Source of the DNA: Alphaproteobacteria bacterium
GTDB taxonomy: Bacteria; Pseudomonadota; Alphaproteobacteria; Caulobacterales; Caulobacteraceae
Assembly: GCA_025359785.1 (NCBI GenBank)
Contig: JANYET010000014.1
Location: 172,636-236,635 of the forward strand
Reading direction: 5' to 3'
Length of the DNA: 64,000 nt
The notes under the pieces were generated by a model. The model saw only the letters and a list, made by a program, of their open reading frames with translations. It had not been told where the DNA came from and did not search any database. A program made the position numbers and the translations under genes. The first letter of the stretch is position 1; each line of letters starts with the position of its first letter. Positions 1 through 9,374 of the stretch are shown here, one piece after another.

Positions 1-1231
1 GCCCTCCAAGGCCAGCAAGGTCCGGGGCCTCGCCTTCGAGGGGCTGGAGGACGAGACGCCCGCTCCGCCGCGCATCGCCACCGGCGTCGATGAATTTGAT
101 CGGGTCTGCGGCGGTGGCATCGTGCCCGGCTCGGCCATCCTGCTGGGCGGCGACCCGGGCGTCGGCAAGTCCACGCTGCTGCTGCAGGTGGCCGCCGAGG
201 CCGCCCGGCGCGGCGCCCGCTGCGCCTACATCTCCGGTGAGGAGGCCGTCGAGCAGGTCCGCTCGCGCGCCCAACGCATGGGTCTGGCCGATGCGCCGGT
301 GAAGCTCGCCGCCGAGACGTCGCTGCGCGCCATCACCGATGGCCTGAAGCGCGAGGCCTTCGACTTTGTGGTGATTGATTCCATCCAGACCCTTTGGAGC
401 GACGCCCACGAAGCCGGTCCCGGATCGGTCACCCAGGTCCGCGCCGCGGCCGGCGAGCTGGTGCGGCTGGCCAAGTCGCGCGGCGTGGCCATCGTGCTGG
501 TGGGCCATGTCACCAAGGAAGGAACCATCGCCGGCCCGCGCGTGATCGAGCACATGGTCGACGCGGTGCTCTCCTTCGAGGGCGAGCGCGGCTATCCCTT
601 CCGCATCCTGCGCGGCGCCAAGAACCGCTTCGGCGCCACCGACGAGATCGGCGTCTTCGAGATGGGCGACGCCGGGCTGGCCGAGGTCAAGAACCCCTCG
701 GCCCTGTTCCTCAACACCTCCGGCGAGCGCGCGGCCGGCGCGGCGGTGTTTGCCGGCATCGAGGGCTCGCGGCCCGTGCTGGTGGAGTTCCAGGCCCTGG
801 TCGCGCCCTCGGCCTACGGCACCCCGCGCCGCGCGGTCGTGGGCTGGGACTCAGGCCGGCTGGCCATGGTGCTGGCCGTGCTGGAGGCGCGTTGCGGCCT
901 CTCCTTCGGCGACCGCGACGTCTATCTGAACGTGGCCGGGGGCCTGCGCATTACCGAGCCCGCGGCCGACCTGGCGGCGGCCGCCGCCTTGGCCTCCTCC
1001 GCCCTCGACCAGGCCTTGCCGCAGGACTGCGTGGTGTTCGGCGAGATCAGCCTTTCCGGCGAGGTTCGCTCGGTCAGCCGCATGGAATCGCGCCTCAAGG
1101 AGGCCGCCAAGCTGGGTTTCCGCCGCGCGCTCGGCCCCGCCGGCATGGACGGCGGTCCAGGCATGCAGCCGATCGGCGCCACCCGCCTCGCCGACGCCGT
1201 GCGACGGATCGGAGACGCCGGATGGGACTAG
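1..1231 (+). CDS. radA: DNA repair protein RadA (5' end outside window)
   Basis: RadA/Sms is a RecA-like ATPase that helps process recombination intermediates. About 409 residues are visible, read from base 2, so the N-terminal zinc finger lies upstream of the window. The visible part begins with the RadA core, including Walker A GGDPGVGKST near visible residues 49-58 and the RadA signature KNRFG near 207-211. It ends in a Lon-protease-like domain of about 170 residues (from roughly 235). The stop overlaps the cvpA start by 10 bases, so the two are probably co-transcribed and translationally coupled. Family assignment is secure. Confidence 0.97.
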   Translation, partial: PSKASKVRGLAFEGLEDETPAPPRIATGVDEFDRVCGGGIVPGSAILLGGDPGVGKSTLLLQVAAEAARRGARCAYISGEEAVEQVRSRAQRMGLADAPVKLAAETSLRAITDGLKREAFDFVVIDSIQTLWSDAHEAGPGSVTQVRAAAGELVRLAKSRGVAIVLVGHVTKEGTIAGPRVIEHMVDAVLSFEGERGYPFRILRGAKNRFGATDEIGVFEMGDAGLAEVKNPSALFLNTSGERAAGAAVFAGIEGSRPVLVEFQALVAPSAYGTPRRAVVGWDSGRLAMVLAVLEARCGLSFGDRDVYLNVAGGLRITEPAADLAAAAALASSALDQALPQDCVVFGEISLSGEVRSVSRMESRLKEAAKLGFRRALGPAGMDGGPGMQPIGATRLADAVRRIGDAGWD

Positions 1232-1854
1232 GCCTGACCCAGTTCGACATCATTGTCCTCGTCCTGCTGCTGATCTCGGCGGCCATGGGTTTCTTCCGCG
1301 GCGCCATGCTGGAGATCGTCTCGCTGATTGCCCTGGTGGTGGCCGCCGGGGCCGCGATCTTCGGCCTGTCCACGTCGGCCCCGATCGCACGCCGGCTCAT
1401 CCACCTCGACTGGCTGGCGACCGCCGCGGCGCTGATCGTGGTCTTCGTGGTGATCTTCGTCCTCATACGCATGATCGGGGCGATGATCGCCCGCCAGGTG
1501 CAACAGACCGACTTCCTGGGCGCGCTCGACCGCAGTATCGGCCTGGCTATCGGCCTGGCCCGGGGCCTGCTGGTTCTGGGCGCGCTCAACCTGCTGTTCA
1601 ACGCCGCCACGCCCAAGGATTTGCAGCCGCACTGGATCGTGGGATCGACCACCTGGCCGCTGTCCCAGACTATGGGACGGCTGCTGAGCGCGCTGGCGCC
1701 CCAGGGCCTGGACATCGCCGGACGGCTGAAGCCCGCCTTCGACCGCGCGCTGCACAGCGCCGCGCATGACGCGATGGATGACAGATTGAAGTCAGAAGGC
1801 TACGACGCCCGCCAACGGGGCGAGATCGAGAACCTGGTGGAGAAATCCCGATGA
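1222..1854 (+). CDS. cvpA: CvpA family membrane protein
   Basis: A 210-residue inner-membrane protein of the CvpA/colicin V production family. Four hydrophobic segments are visible (about 10-28, 31-50, 62-84 and 104-122), followed by a soluble tail of about 80 residues. The ATG at 1222 lies inside the end of radA, and the stop overlaps the purF start by 4 bases (ATGA). cvpA directly before purF is a classical bacterial arrangement and supports the call. In other bacteria the protein has been linked to envelope homeostasis; no specific role can be read from this sequence. Confidence 0.93.
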   Translation: MGLGLTQFDIIVLVLLLISAAMGFFRGAMLEIVSLIALVVAAGAAIFGLSTSAPIARRLIHLDWLATAAALIVVFVVIFVLIRMIGAMIARQVQQTDFLGALDRSIGLAIGLARGLLVLGALNLLFNAATPKDLQPHWIVGSTTWPLSQTMGRLLSALAPQGLDIAGRLKPAFDRALHSAAHDAMDDRLKSEGYDARQRGEIENLVEKSR

Positions 1855-3338
1855 GCGCGCACGAGAGACGGCGGCCTCTCCACCGCGACCCGCTCGACGA
1901 CTCGCCCCGGCTGGAATGCGGTGTGTTTGGCGTGTTCGACACCGCCGAGGCGGCTGGCCTGACGGCGCTCGGCCTCCACGCCCTGCAGCATCGCGGCCAG
2001 GAAGCCTGCGGCATCGCCTGCTTCGACGGCCTGCGGTTCCATACCGAACGCCATATGGGCCATGTGGGCGACGCCTTCGGGGGCGCCGACCTCACCGAGC
2101 GGCTGCCCGGCCGCTTCTCCATCGGCCACACGCGCTATTCCACGGCCGGTGGCTCGGTGATCCGCAACGTCCAGCCAATGTTCGCCGACATGGAAGCCGG
2201 CGGCGTGGCGCTCTGCCACAACGGCAACCTGACCAACTTCCTGACGATCCGTGACCAGTTGGTCTCCGACGGGGTAATCTTCCAGTCGACGTCGGACTCC
2301 GAAGTGATCCTGCACCTGATCGCGCGGTCGCGGAAATCGCGCTTCGTCGACCGCTTCATCGACGCGCTGTCGCAGATCGAGGGCGGCTATGCGCTGGTCG
2401 CGCTGACCAACAAGAAGCTGATCGGCGTGCGCGATCCGCTGGGCATTCGCCCGCTGGTGCTGGGTGACCTCGACGGCAAGCCGATCCTGGCGTCCGAGAC
2501 CTGCGCCCTCGACATCATCGGCGCGCGGTTCGTACGCGATATCGAGCATGGCGAGATGGTGGTGATCGACGCCGATGGCGTGCAGAGCCTGAAGCCCTTC
2601 CCGGCTCAGCGGGCTCGGCCCTGCATCTTCGAATATGTCTACTTCGCCCGCCCGGACTCCGTCGTGAACGGCCGCTCGGTCTATGACGTCCGCAAGCGCA
2701 TGGGCCGGCGGCTGGCCCAGGAAAGCCTGGTCCCCGCCGATGTGGTGGTGCCGGTGCCGGATAGCGGGGTGCCCGCCGCGCTCGGGTTCGCCCAGGAATC
2801 CGGCCTGCCCTTCGAAATGGGTATCATCCGCAATCACTACGTCGGCCGCTCGTTCATCCAGCCGACCCAGGCGACGCGCGAATCCAGCGTGCGCATGAAG
2901 CTCTCGCCCAACCGCTCGGTCCTGGCTGGCAAGCGGGTGATGCTGATCGATGACTCGATCGTGCGCGGCACTAATTCGGTCCGCGTCGTCCAGATGGTCC
3001 GCGAGGCTGGCGCCGCCGAGGTGCACCTGCGCTCCGCCTCGCCGCCGATCATGTGGCCGGACTTCTACGGCATCGACATGCCAGACCGCGAACAGTTGCT
3101 GGCCGCCAACCATTCCGTCGAGGAGATTGCCAAGATCCTCGGCGTCGATTCCATGGGCTACCTCTCGGTCGACGGCCTCTACTGGGCCATGGACGCCGCG
3201 CCCCGCGATCCCGCCTGCCCGCAGTTCACCGACCACTACTTCACCGGCGACTATCCCACGCGCCTGCTGGACCGCGAGATCGCCGAGGGCCGCAACGAGG
3301 TCTCCGAGCGCCAGCTCTCGTTCCTGGTCGACGCGTGA
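1851..3338 (+). CDS. purF: Amidophosphoribosyltransferase
   Basis: First committed enzyme of de novo purine synthesis: PRPP plus glutamine gives phosphoribosylamine. It has 495 residues. A short propeptide precedes the N-terminal nucleophile Cys23 (ECGVFGVF), as in self-processed PurF. The glutamine amidotransferase domain occupies roughly residues 23-260. The phosphoribosyltransferase domain follows, with the PRPP loop VMLIDDSIVRGTNS near residue 365. The ATG overlaps the cvpA stop by 4 bases, and the stop is overlapped by the GTG of the next gene. guaA and guaB, further along on the other strand, use the IMP it helps supply. Confidence 0.98.
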   Translation: MSAHERRRPLHRDPLDDSPRLECGVFGVFDTAEAAGLTALGLHALQHRGQEACGIACFDGLRFHTERHMGHVGDAFGGADLTERLPGRFSIGHTRYSTAGGSVIRNVQPMFADMEAGGVALCHNGNLTNFLTIRDQLVSDGVIFQSTSDSEVILHLIARSRKSRFVDRFIDALSQIEGGYALVALTNKKLIGVRDPLGIRPLVLGDLDGKPILASETCALDIIGARFVRDIEHGEMVVIDADGVQSLKPFPAQRARPCIFEYVYFARPDSVVNGRSVYDVRKRMGRRLAQESLVPADVVVPVPDSGVPAALGFAQESGLPFEMGIIRNHYVGRSFIQPTQATRESSVRMKLSPNRSVLAGKRVMLIDDSIVRGTNSVRVVQMVREAGAAEVHLRSASPPIMWPDFYGIDMPDREQLLAANHSVEEIAKILGVDSMGYLSVDGLYWAMDAAPRDPACPQFTDHYFTGDYPTRLLDREIAEGRNEVSERQLSFLVDA

Positions 3339-4333
3339 GCGGAGCGCCTGCGGGTGGCGTCTTCAGCCGCCTGAAAGTCGACTGGTATCTCGTCCTGATC
3401 ATCTCGATGGCCGTGGCCGCCAGCCTGGCGCCCGCGCGTGGCGAGGTCGCGGTCGGCCTGGGTTGGGTCTCGAAGATCGCCATCGGCCTGGTCTTCTTCC
3501 TGCATGGCGCGAGGCTGCCGCGCGAGGCGGTGCTGAAGGGCCTGATCCACTGGCGGCTGCATCTGCTGATCTTGGCCGCCACCTTCGTGCTCTTCCCCGC
3601 GCTCTGCGTCGGGATCACCCACCTGCCCGCCTGGATCACACCGCCCGAGCTCGCCTCGGGTATTATCCTGCTGGGTTGCCTGCCCTCGACCATCCAGAGT
3701 TCGATCGCCTTCGTGGGCGCGGCGCGGGGCAATGTCGCCGCGGCCGTCGCCTCGGCTTCAGTCTCCAACATGCTGGGTGTGTTCCTGACCCCGCTGCTCG
3801 CCGGGGCCCTGATGCACGCCAAGGGCGCTGTCAGCGCAGGGTCTTTCTGGTCGATCGTCGCCCAGTTGCTCGCGCCGTTCCTGGCTGGCCAGCTGCTGCG
3901 GCCGTGGATCGGCGGGTTCGTGGCCGCCCACAACAAGACCCTGAGTAAGTTCGACCGGGGCACCATCCTGCTGATCGTCTACGTCGCGTTCTCCGGCGCG
4001 GTGGTCGGCGGCGTGTGGAGCCGGCTGGGCCCGGCAGACCTCGTGCGGCTGCTGCTCCTCTGCCTGGCCCTGCTGGGCGTCGTCCTGGCCGCCACCGCGT
4101 GCGCGGCGCGGGCCCTAGGCTTCGAAAAGGCCGACGAGATCGCCATCGTTTTCTGCGGCTCCAAGAAGTCGCTGGCCAGCGGTGCGCCGATCGCCGCGGC
4201 CCTGCTCAACCCCGCGGTCGCCGGCGTCGCCATCATCCCGCTGATGATCTTTCACCAGATTCAGCTGATGGCCTGCGCCGCCATCGCGCAGCGCTACGCG
4301 GCCCGGCCGGCGGAGGCTGACTCGCCTGCCTAG
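3335..4333 (+). CDS. Bile acid:sodium symporter-like carrier (SBF-like)
   Basis: A 332-residue polytopic membrane protein with about ten hydrophobic segments. It resembles the SBF-like/DUF4137 branch of the bile-acid:Na+ symporter superfamily. The segment near GCLPSTIQSSIAF is typical of the crossover region of this fold. The chosen GTG at 3335 overlaps the purF stop (GTGA), and the protein turns hydrophobic about 20 residues later. An upstream start would lie deep inside purF and is not credible. The substrate is unknown. Position at the end of the purF operon does not prove a purine link. Confidence 0.8.
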   Translation: MSGAPAGGVFSRLKVDWYLVLIISMAVAASLAPARGEVAVGLGWVSKIAIGLVFFLHGARLPREAVLKGLIHWRLHLLILAATFVLFPALCVGITHLPAWITPPELASGIILLGCLPSTIQSSIAFVGAARGNVAAAVASASVSNMLGVFLTPLLAGALMHAKGAVSAGSFWSIVAQLLAPFLAGQLLRPWIGGFVAAHNKTLSKFDRGTILLIVYVAFSGAVVGGVWSRLGPADLVRLLLLCLALLGVVLAATACAARALGFEKADEIAIVFCGSKKSLASGAPIAAALLNPAVAGVAIIPLMIFHQIQLMACAAIAQRYAARPAEADSPA

Positions 4334-4352
4334 GCAGGCTAGAGAGCCCACC

Positions 4353-5099
4353 ATGTCTCTTCCCCTGACCGATAAGATCGCCCTCGTCACCGGGGCCAGC
4401 CGCGGCATCGGCTACGCCTCCGCCATCGCGCTCGCCAAGGCCGGCGCTCACGTGGTCGCCGTCGCGCGCACCCAGGGCGGCCTCACCGAGCTTGACGACG
4501 AGATCCGGGCCGCCACCGGCCAGTCGGCCACCCTGGTTCCGCTCGATATCACCGATGGGACTGGCCTCGACGCCCTCGGGCTGGCGCTATACCAGCGTTT
4601 CGGACGCCTCGACGTCCTGGTCCATGCCGCCGCCATGCTGGGACCGATGACCCCCATGAGCCACCTTGAACCCGGCCAGTGGGACAAAGTCGTCGCCCTG
4701 AACCTGACGGCGACCTACCGCCTGATCCGCACCACCGAGCCGCTGTTGAGGGCGTCGCAGGCCGCGCGCGCCATCTTCCTGACCACCGGCCGCGTGGCGC
4801 GCCCGAAGGCCTTCTGGGGCGCCTACGGCGTCACCAAGGCCGGCCTGGAGCACATGGTCCGCACCTGGGCCGACGAGCTGGAGCAGACCGGCGTCCGCGC
4901 GGTCCTGCTCGACCCCAACACCATGCGCACCAGGATGCGCGCGGAGGCCATGCCGGGCGAGGATCCGGAAACCGTGACGCCGCCGTCGGAGATCGGCCCG
5001 CTGATGGTGCAACTGGCCCAGGCCGACCTGGGCCTGCCGAACGCTAACGTGGTCTTTTCCCACTGGAAGGCGCAGGGCGGGATGCTCGCTTCGGCTTGA
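4353..5099 (+). CDS. SDR family NAD(P)-dependent oxidoreductase (YciK-like)
   Basis: A 248-residue classical short-chain dehydrogenase/reductase. The cofactor loop TGASRGIG is at residues 13-20, the structural Asn at 117 and the catalytic YxxxK at Tyr158/Lys162. The position 13 residues before Tyr, normally Ser, appears to be Thr145; this is conservative but unusual. The C-terminal region ([18 protein letters not shown]) resembles the YciK subgroup of enterobacteria. The substrate cannot be inferred. It starts 19 bases after the symporter. Its last 56 bases overlap the 3' end of the convergent der gene. Confidence 0.88.
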   Translation: MSLPLTDKIALVTGASRGIGYASAIALAKAGAHVVAVARTQGGLTELDDEIRAATGQSATLVPLDITDGTGLDALGLALYQRFGRLDVLVHAAAMLGPMTPMSHLEPGQWDKVVALNLTATYRLIRTTEPLLRASQAARAIFLTTGRVARPKAFWGAYGVTKAGLEHMVRTWADELEQTGVRAVLLDPNTMRTRMRAEAMPGEDPETVTPPSEIGPLMVQLAQADLGLPNANVVFSHWKAQGGMLASA

Positions 5100-6648
5100 C
5101 GCCGGGCCGCGCCAGCTTCTGAGCCCGCCCGCGTGGCGCGCCGGTCTTCGGCTTGGTATTGCCATAGGGCTTGGGCTTCTTCGGCTTGCCCGCCGCGCCC
5201 GCCTTGGCCTTGGCCGACGCCGCGGTTCGCCGTTTGGCCTTCAGTCCTGTCGTGGGTAACCCGCTTTCGGGCAGGCCGAAGGGCGCGCGGACCGAGCCTT
5301 GCCCGGCCTTTTCCTCGCCCTCGGCGTAGGGGTTCTTGTTCGACTTCACCGTCACCCGGATCGGCACGCCCGGCAGATCGAAGCTCTCGCGGAGCGAATT
5401 GACCAGATAGCGGCGATAACTCTCCGGCAGCTGGTCGGCGCGGCTGGCGAACAGCACGAAGGTCGGCGGCCGCGACTTTGTCTGGGCCATGTACTTCGGC
5501 TTGATCCGCCGTCCGCTCACCGCCGGCGGCGGGTGGCGTTCGGTAGCCATGCGCAGCCAGTCATTGAGGTCGCGGGTCTTCACCTTGGTCGACCAGTCGT
5601 TGTGGGTCTTGAACACCGCCGGCATCAGCTTTTCGAGCCCTCGCCCGGTCTCCGCCGACAGCGGGATGATCGGTGCGCCGCGCACCTGCGGCAGCTGGCG
5701 TTGCGCTTCGTCGATAATGGCCGCCAGCGTGGTCTGCTGGTCTTCCACGAGATCCCACTTGGCCAGGACGAAAACCAGCCCACGGCCTTCTCGTTCCACA
5801 AGATCGGCGATCTGCAGGTCCTGAATCTCGAAGGGATGGGTTGCGTCCATCACCAGGATCACGATCTCGGCGAAGGTGATGGCGCGGATACTGTCGTGGG
5901 TGGAGAGCTTCTCAAGCTTCTCCTGCACCTTGGCCTTGCGGCGCAGACCCGCGGTGTCGACCAGGCGCACGGCGCGGTCGCCCCAGGACCAGTCCACTGG
6001 AATGGCGTCGCGGGTGATCCCGGCTTCCGGCCCGGTCAGCATGCGGTCTTCGCCGATCAGCTTGTTGACCAGCGTCGACTTGCCGGCGTTCGGGCGACCC
6101 ACGATGGCGATCTTCACGGCCTTTTCGCCGTCCTCGTCCGCGTGGTCGCTCTGGTCCGGCGCGACGGCGATCAGCGCCGCATAGAGGTCGGCCATGCCCT
6201 CGCCATGCTCAGCGGAGATCGGCACCGGCTCGCCCAGACCGAGGCCGAAGGCTTCCAGAATGCCCTGATCGCCCTGTCGGCCCTCGGCCTTGTTGGCGGC
6301 CAGCACCACCGGCATGTCGCGCCGGCGCAGGATTTCGGCGAACACCTCATCGATGGGGGTGACTCCATCGCGGCTGTCGATGACGAAAAGCGCGACATCG
6401 GCCTCATCGATGGCCATCTCCGTCTGAATGCGCATCCGCGCCTCCAGGCTGTCGTCGGTCAGATCCTCGAAGCCGGCGGTGTCGATAAGCTCCAGGTCGA
6501 GGTCGCCGATCCGCCCGGTGCCGAAGCGCCGGTCGCGGGTCACCCCAGGCTGATCGTCGACGATCGCAAGTTTTCGCCCGGCCAGGCGGTTGAACAGCGT
6601 GGACTTGCCGACGTTGGGGCGCCCGACGATCGCGAGTTTCAGCGTCAT
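5044..6648 (-). CDS. der: Ribosome biogenesis GTPase Der (EngA)
   Basis: Essential double GTPase acting in 50S subunit assembly. It has 534 residues. The first G domain begins with GRPNVGKS (residues 8-15) and its G3 DTAGFED; the second has GRPNAGKS near residue 183 and [11 protein letters not shown]-like domain follows to about residue 460. The final 70 residues or so are a very Lys/Arg/Pro/Ala-rich tail, long for the family and probably RNA-contacting. The tail is encoded in the region that overlaps the convergent SDR gene. Gene order yfgM-bamB-der on this strand matches many proteobacteria. Confidence 0.98.
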   Translation of the reverse strand: MTLKLAIVGRPNVGKSTLFNRLAGRKLAIVDDQPGVTRDRRFGTGRIGDLDLELIDTAGFEDLTDDSLEARMRIQTEMAIDEADVALFVIDSRDGVTPIDEVFAEILRRRDMPVVLAANKAEGRQGDQGILEAFGLGLGEPVPISAEHGEGMADLYAALIAVAPDQSDHADEDGEKAVKIAIVGRPNAGKSTLVNKLIGEDRMLTGPEAGITRDAIPVDWSWGDRAVRLVDTAGLRRKAKVQEKLEKLSTHDSIRAITFAEIVILVMDATHPFEIQDLQIADLVEREGRGLVFVLAKWDLVEDQQTTLAAIIDEAQRQLPQVRGAPIIPLSAETGRGLEKLMPAVFKTHNDWSTKVKTRDLNDWLRMATERHPPPAVSGRRIKPKYMAQTKSRPPTFVLFASRADQLPESYRRYLVNSLRESFDLPGVPIRVTVKSNKNPYAEGEEKAGQGSVRAPFGLPESGLPTTGLKAKRRTAASAKAKAGAAGKPKKPKPYGNTKPKTGAPRGRAQKLARPGVKPKRASRPAPSSGKRPR

Positions 6649-6670
6649 GGCGCGAGCATAGGCCTAAAGA

Positions 6671-8056
6671 TCAGCGCAGTGCGATCAGCTGGGCGTTATC
6701 AGTGACCAGATAGATCATGTTGCCCGCCGAAATCGGCCCGATCAGCACCGGAACGCCCACCTCGATCTTGCGCTCGACCTCACCGGTTTTGGCGTTCAGC
6801 GCCGCCACCTGACCGGTGGAGGACGCCAGGATCAGGCGATTGTTCGAGAGAATCGGATTGGTCCACAGCGGCTTCGGCACGGTGTGCGAACCGATCCCCC
6901 AAAGTCCGCCCTGCTTCTTGGCCACATAGCCGGCGTTGAGGTCGTGGATCCAGAAGATCAGACCACTCTCGCGTGAGGCGCAGATCAGCTTGCCGTCGGT
7001 CGCCACCGCATAGACCACGTCACCGGCCGGCAGTGGCGTGGTGATGCCCACCACCGGCAGGCTCCAGCGCGGCTGGCCGGTGCGCAGATCCACCGCGGAG
7101 AACACACCGGAATGGCTCACCGCGAAAACGTCGCCCTGATAGATCACCGGGCGGCCGGCGATATCGCGGATTTCCGACAGCGCGCTGGTGCGGCTGGCTC
7201 GCGACAGGGCCTCATTCCAGAGGTCGTTGCCGTTCGCGGTGCGCAGCGCGACGAGTTCGCCGGACCCGAAGGCCGCGACGACCGTATCGCCCGAGACCGC
7301 CGGGCTGCTGGAGGACAGGATCCGCGCCGATTCCGACAGGGCCTGATAGGTCCAGCCCGGCGCACCGGTCGCGGCGTCATAGGTCAACAGCGTGTTGTCC
7401 AGAGCGACGGTCAGAACCCGCCCGCCGGCGACGGTCGGCGCGCCGTGGATCGGCTGTTCGGTGCGCGTGCGCCAGCCGACCCGGCCGGTCGTGGCGTCGA
7501 TCTGCGCGACCAAGCGGAAACCGGAGGTCATGTAGAGCTTGCCGCCGGCGTAGGCCAGTCCGCCGCCGAAGGCTTCGCGATCACGCCGGTTGTCGGTCGG
7601 CCGCATGTTGATCCGCCAGAGGGCGGCGCCAGTCTGGGCGTCATGGGCGCTGACCTGCGCCTGGGCGTCCAAGGTAAACACCTTGCCGGCCGCCGCGATC
7701 GGCGGGGCGATGACCAACTCGCCGTTCTTAGAGCCCTGGCCGAAGCCCTTGCGCCAGGCGACGGTGAGCCCGGGCCCGGCGGTGCTGTTGCCGACGGACT
7801 GCTCGGGCGTCCCGCCGGGCAGCGGCCATTCCGCCACCGCCTCAACCGGCGGCAAGGCGAAGTCGACGCCTTTCAGCGCCTCGGCCGGCTCCAGCTTCTG
7901 GTCCGCCGAGATGATCGAGATGCGATCGCCTTCGGTGGCGGTCTCCTTGGCTTCCTTACCCTTGAACGGGTTGACCTTGCTGATCGTCGAGCAACCGCTC
8001 GCGCCCAGCGCGGCGATCATCAGGACGGCGATGAAACTCCTGGCGCGAAGCGTCAT
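6671..8056 (-). CDS. bamB: Outer membrane assembly factor BamB-like lipoprotein
   Basis: A 461-residue PQQ-like beta-propeller lipoprotein, expected to act as the BamB subunit of the outer-membrane protein assembly machine. The signal peptide ends in a lipobox with Cys22 (GASGC). The rest shows repeated propeller blades with motifs such as GKVFTLDAQAQ, GVFSAVDLRTG and GQVAALNAKTG. The start overlaps the yfgM stop by 4 bases, and der follows after 22 bases. Position between yfgM and der strongly supports BamB over other PQQ-repeat proteins. Confidence 0.93.
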   Translation of the reverse strand: MTLRARSFIAVLMIAALGASGCSTISKVNPFKGKEAKETATEGDRISIISADQKLEPAEALKGVDFALPPVEAVAEWPLPGGTPEQSVGNSTAGPGLTVAWRKGFGQGSKNGELVIAPPIAAAGKVFTLDAQAQVSAHDAQTGAALWRINMRPTDNRRDREAFGGGLAYAGGKLYMTSGFRLVAQIDATTGRVGWRTRTEQPIHGAPTVAGGRVLTVALDNTLLTYDAATGAPGWTYQALSESARILSSSSPAVSGDTVVAAFGSGELVALRTANGNDLWNEALSRASRTSALSEIRDIAGRPVIYQGDVFAVSHSGVFSAVDLRTGQPRWSLPVVGITTPLPAGDVVYAVATDGKLICASRESGLIFWIHDLNAGYVAKKQGGLWGIGSHTVPKPLWTNPILSNNRLILASSTGQVAALNAKTGEVERKIEVGVPVLIGPISAGNMIYLVTDNAQLIALR

Positions 8057-8865
8057 TGCGGACCGGGCGCTTGCTCTTGAGCAGAGGGCGCCTGAGCCGA
8101 GGGATCTTGCCCCTCCGGCGGCGCCAGGCCCATCGGCACGCCACCCGGACCCACCATCATCGGGGGTGGCAGGGCCTGGGCGGCCTTGACGGCGGCGGGA
8201 ATGAACTTCGCGGACCCAGTATCGATCATGTCCATGGCGGCCCTGGCGCGCTGGCGAGCGCCTTCCGGCGCATCCAGCGTTCCGGTGATCACCACGAAAT
8301 CGGCGCGCGCGCCGGCGGCGTCGCCCTTCATCAGCTTGGCGAAGGCCAGCGCCTCGCGGGCCTGCACCCGATAGGGGTGACCGTCTTTCATCAGCGGCTG
8401 CAAACGCCCCTCCACTTCACTGTAGGAAGCGGTGTCGAGGATCGCGAAGGCGGATTTGAGGCGCGCGGCGTCACCGATGATATCGTTAGGCGCGGCTGCG
8501 GCCGCCTTGTCGAACAGCTCAACCGCGGCCTTGACGTCCTCCGGCTTGCCGGCCGCCATCTTGGCCCCGCCCAGCTGCATCAGCGCCAGCGCGCTATAGA
8601 CCTTGACCGGCGACTTGGAGACATCGCCGAAGATCTGGATCGCCTTGGCGCTGTTCCCCTGGGCCTGGGCGCTCAGCGCGTCGGCATACTGTTCGGAAGC
8701 CTTGTCGGTGGTCTGCAGCTGGTATTGCTGCCAGCCCCAGATGCCCAGCGCGACGAGCAGCGCCAGCGCCGCGAGCGCCAGCACCCACGGCAGCCCCTTG
8801 CGGGCGAGCGTGCGGTAGCGGTCGGAGCGCAGCTGCTCCTCGACCTCTTCAAACAGATCGCTCAA
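8053..8865 (-). CDS. YfgM-like membrane-anchored TPR protein
   Basis: A 270-residue protein with a short cytosolic N-terminus, one transmembrane helix (about 25-45) and a periplasmic TPR-like alpha-solenoid (TPR_21 type). It ends in a Pro/Gln/Ala-rich low-complexity tail. YfgM in E. coli is an ancillary SecYEG partner involved in periplasmic chaperoning. The start is a TTG at 8865 preceded by GGAG seven bases upstream; no ATG occurs before the transmembrane helix. It heads the yfgM-bamB-der operon. Confidence 0.85.
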   Translation of the reverse strand: MSDLFEEVEEQLRSDRYRTLARKGLPWVLALAALALLVALGIWGWQQYQLQTTDKASEQYADALSAQAQGNSAKAIQIFGDVSKSPVKVYSALALMQLGGAKMAAGKPEDVKAAVELFDKAAAAAPNDIIGDAARLKSAFAILDTASYSEVEGRLQPLMKDGHPYRVQAREALAFAKLMKGDAAGARADFVVITGTLDAPEGARQRARAAMDMIDTGSAKFIPAAVKAAQALPPPMMVGPGGVPMGLAPPEGQDPSAQAPSAQEQAPGPQ

Positions 8866-8996
8866 TCGGGGACTCCGGACAGAATTTGGCGTCGCATTTC
8901 AGAGGCCGGGAACCTATAGCGCGCCGCCTCGCGCCGCAACCAATCGTCCCCTGAACCCATGCTCAAGGTAAAACGGCCACGCAGCAGGGCATAGAA

Positions 8997-9374
8997 TCAG
9001 ATCTCGCCGATCACCCGGGTGAGCACAAAACCCATCATCACCACGGCCAGACCGGCGGCGATCCACACCACACCGCCGCCACTCGAAACCGTGGCCACCC
9101 AGTCAGCGCCCGACGTGACGTGGCTGACACTGTTGGTGAGCAGCCGCGCGGAATCGCCGGCAGCCTCCACGCGCTGGAAGATATCGGACATCATCAGCTG
9201 GCTGGCGCCGATAACGCCGCCGACCACACCGGCCGCGCCGATCAGCCAGCGCCGGGCGGTCCAGCCTGCATCCAGCCGACGTTCCACACGCTCGGCGAAG
9301 GGGCCCGCGTCGGCCAGTTCTGGGGCGTCCATGAAGAGGCGCTCAATCCGGCGCTCGAAATCCAGCTCAACCAT
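8997..9374 (-). CDS. Small membrane anti-sigma candidate (second unit)
   Basis: A 125-residue protein with a cytosolic N-terminal stretch of about 40 residues (ERRIERLFMDAPELAD) and two hydrophobic segments (about 43-62 and 98-121). The ATG at 9374 overlaps the sigma-factor stop by 8 bases, a coupling typical of sigma/anti-sigma pairs. No HxxxCxxC zinc anti-sigma motif is visible. Its N-terminus resembles that of the protein at 10467-10775, which sits in the same position beside the other ECF factor. The anti-sigma role is inferred from context only. Confidence 0.6.
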   Translation of the reverse strand: MVELDFERRIERLFMDAPELADAGPFAERVERRLDAGWTARRWLIGAAGVVGGVIGASQLMMSDIFQRVEAAGDSARLLTNSVSHVTSGADWVATVSSGGGVVWIAAGLAVVMMGFVLTRVIGEI

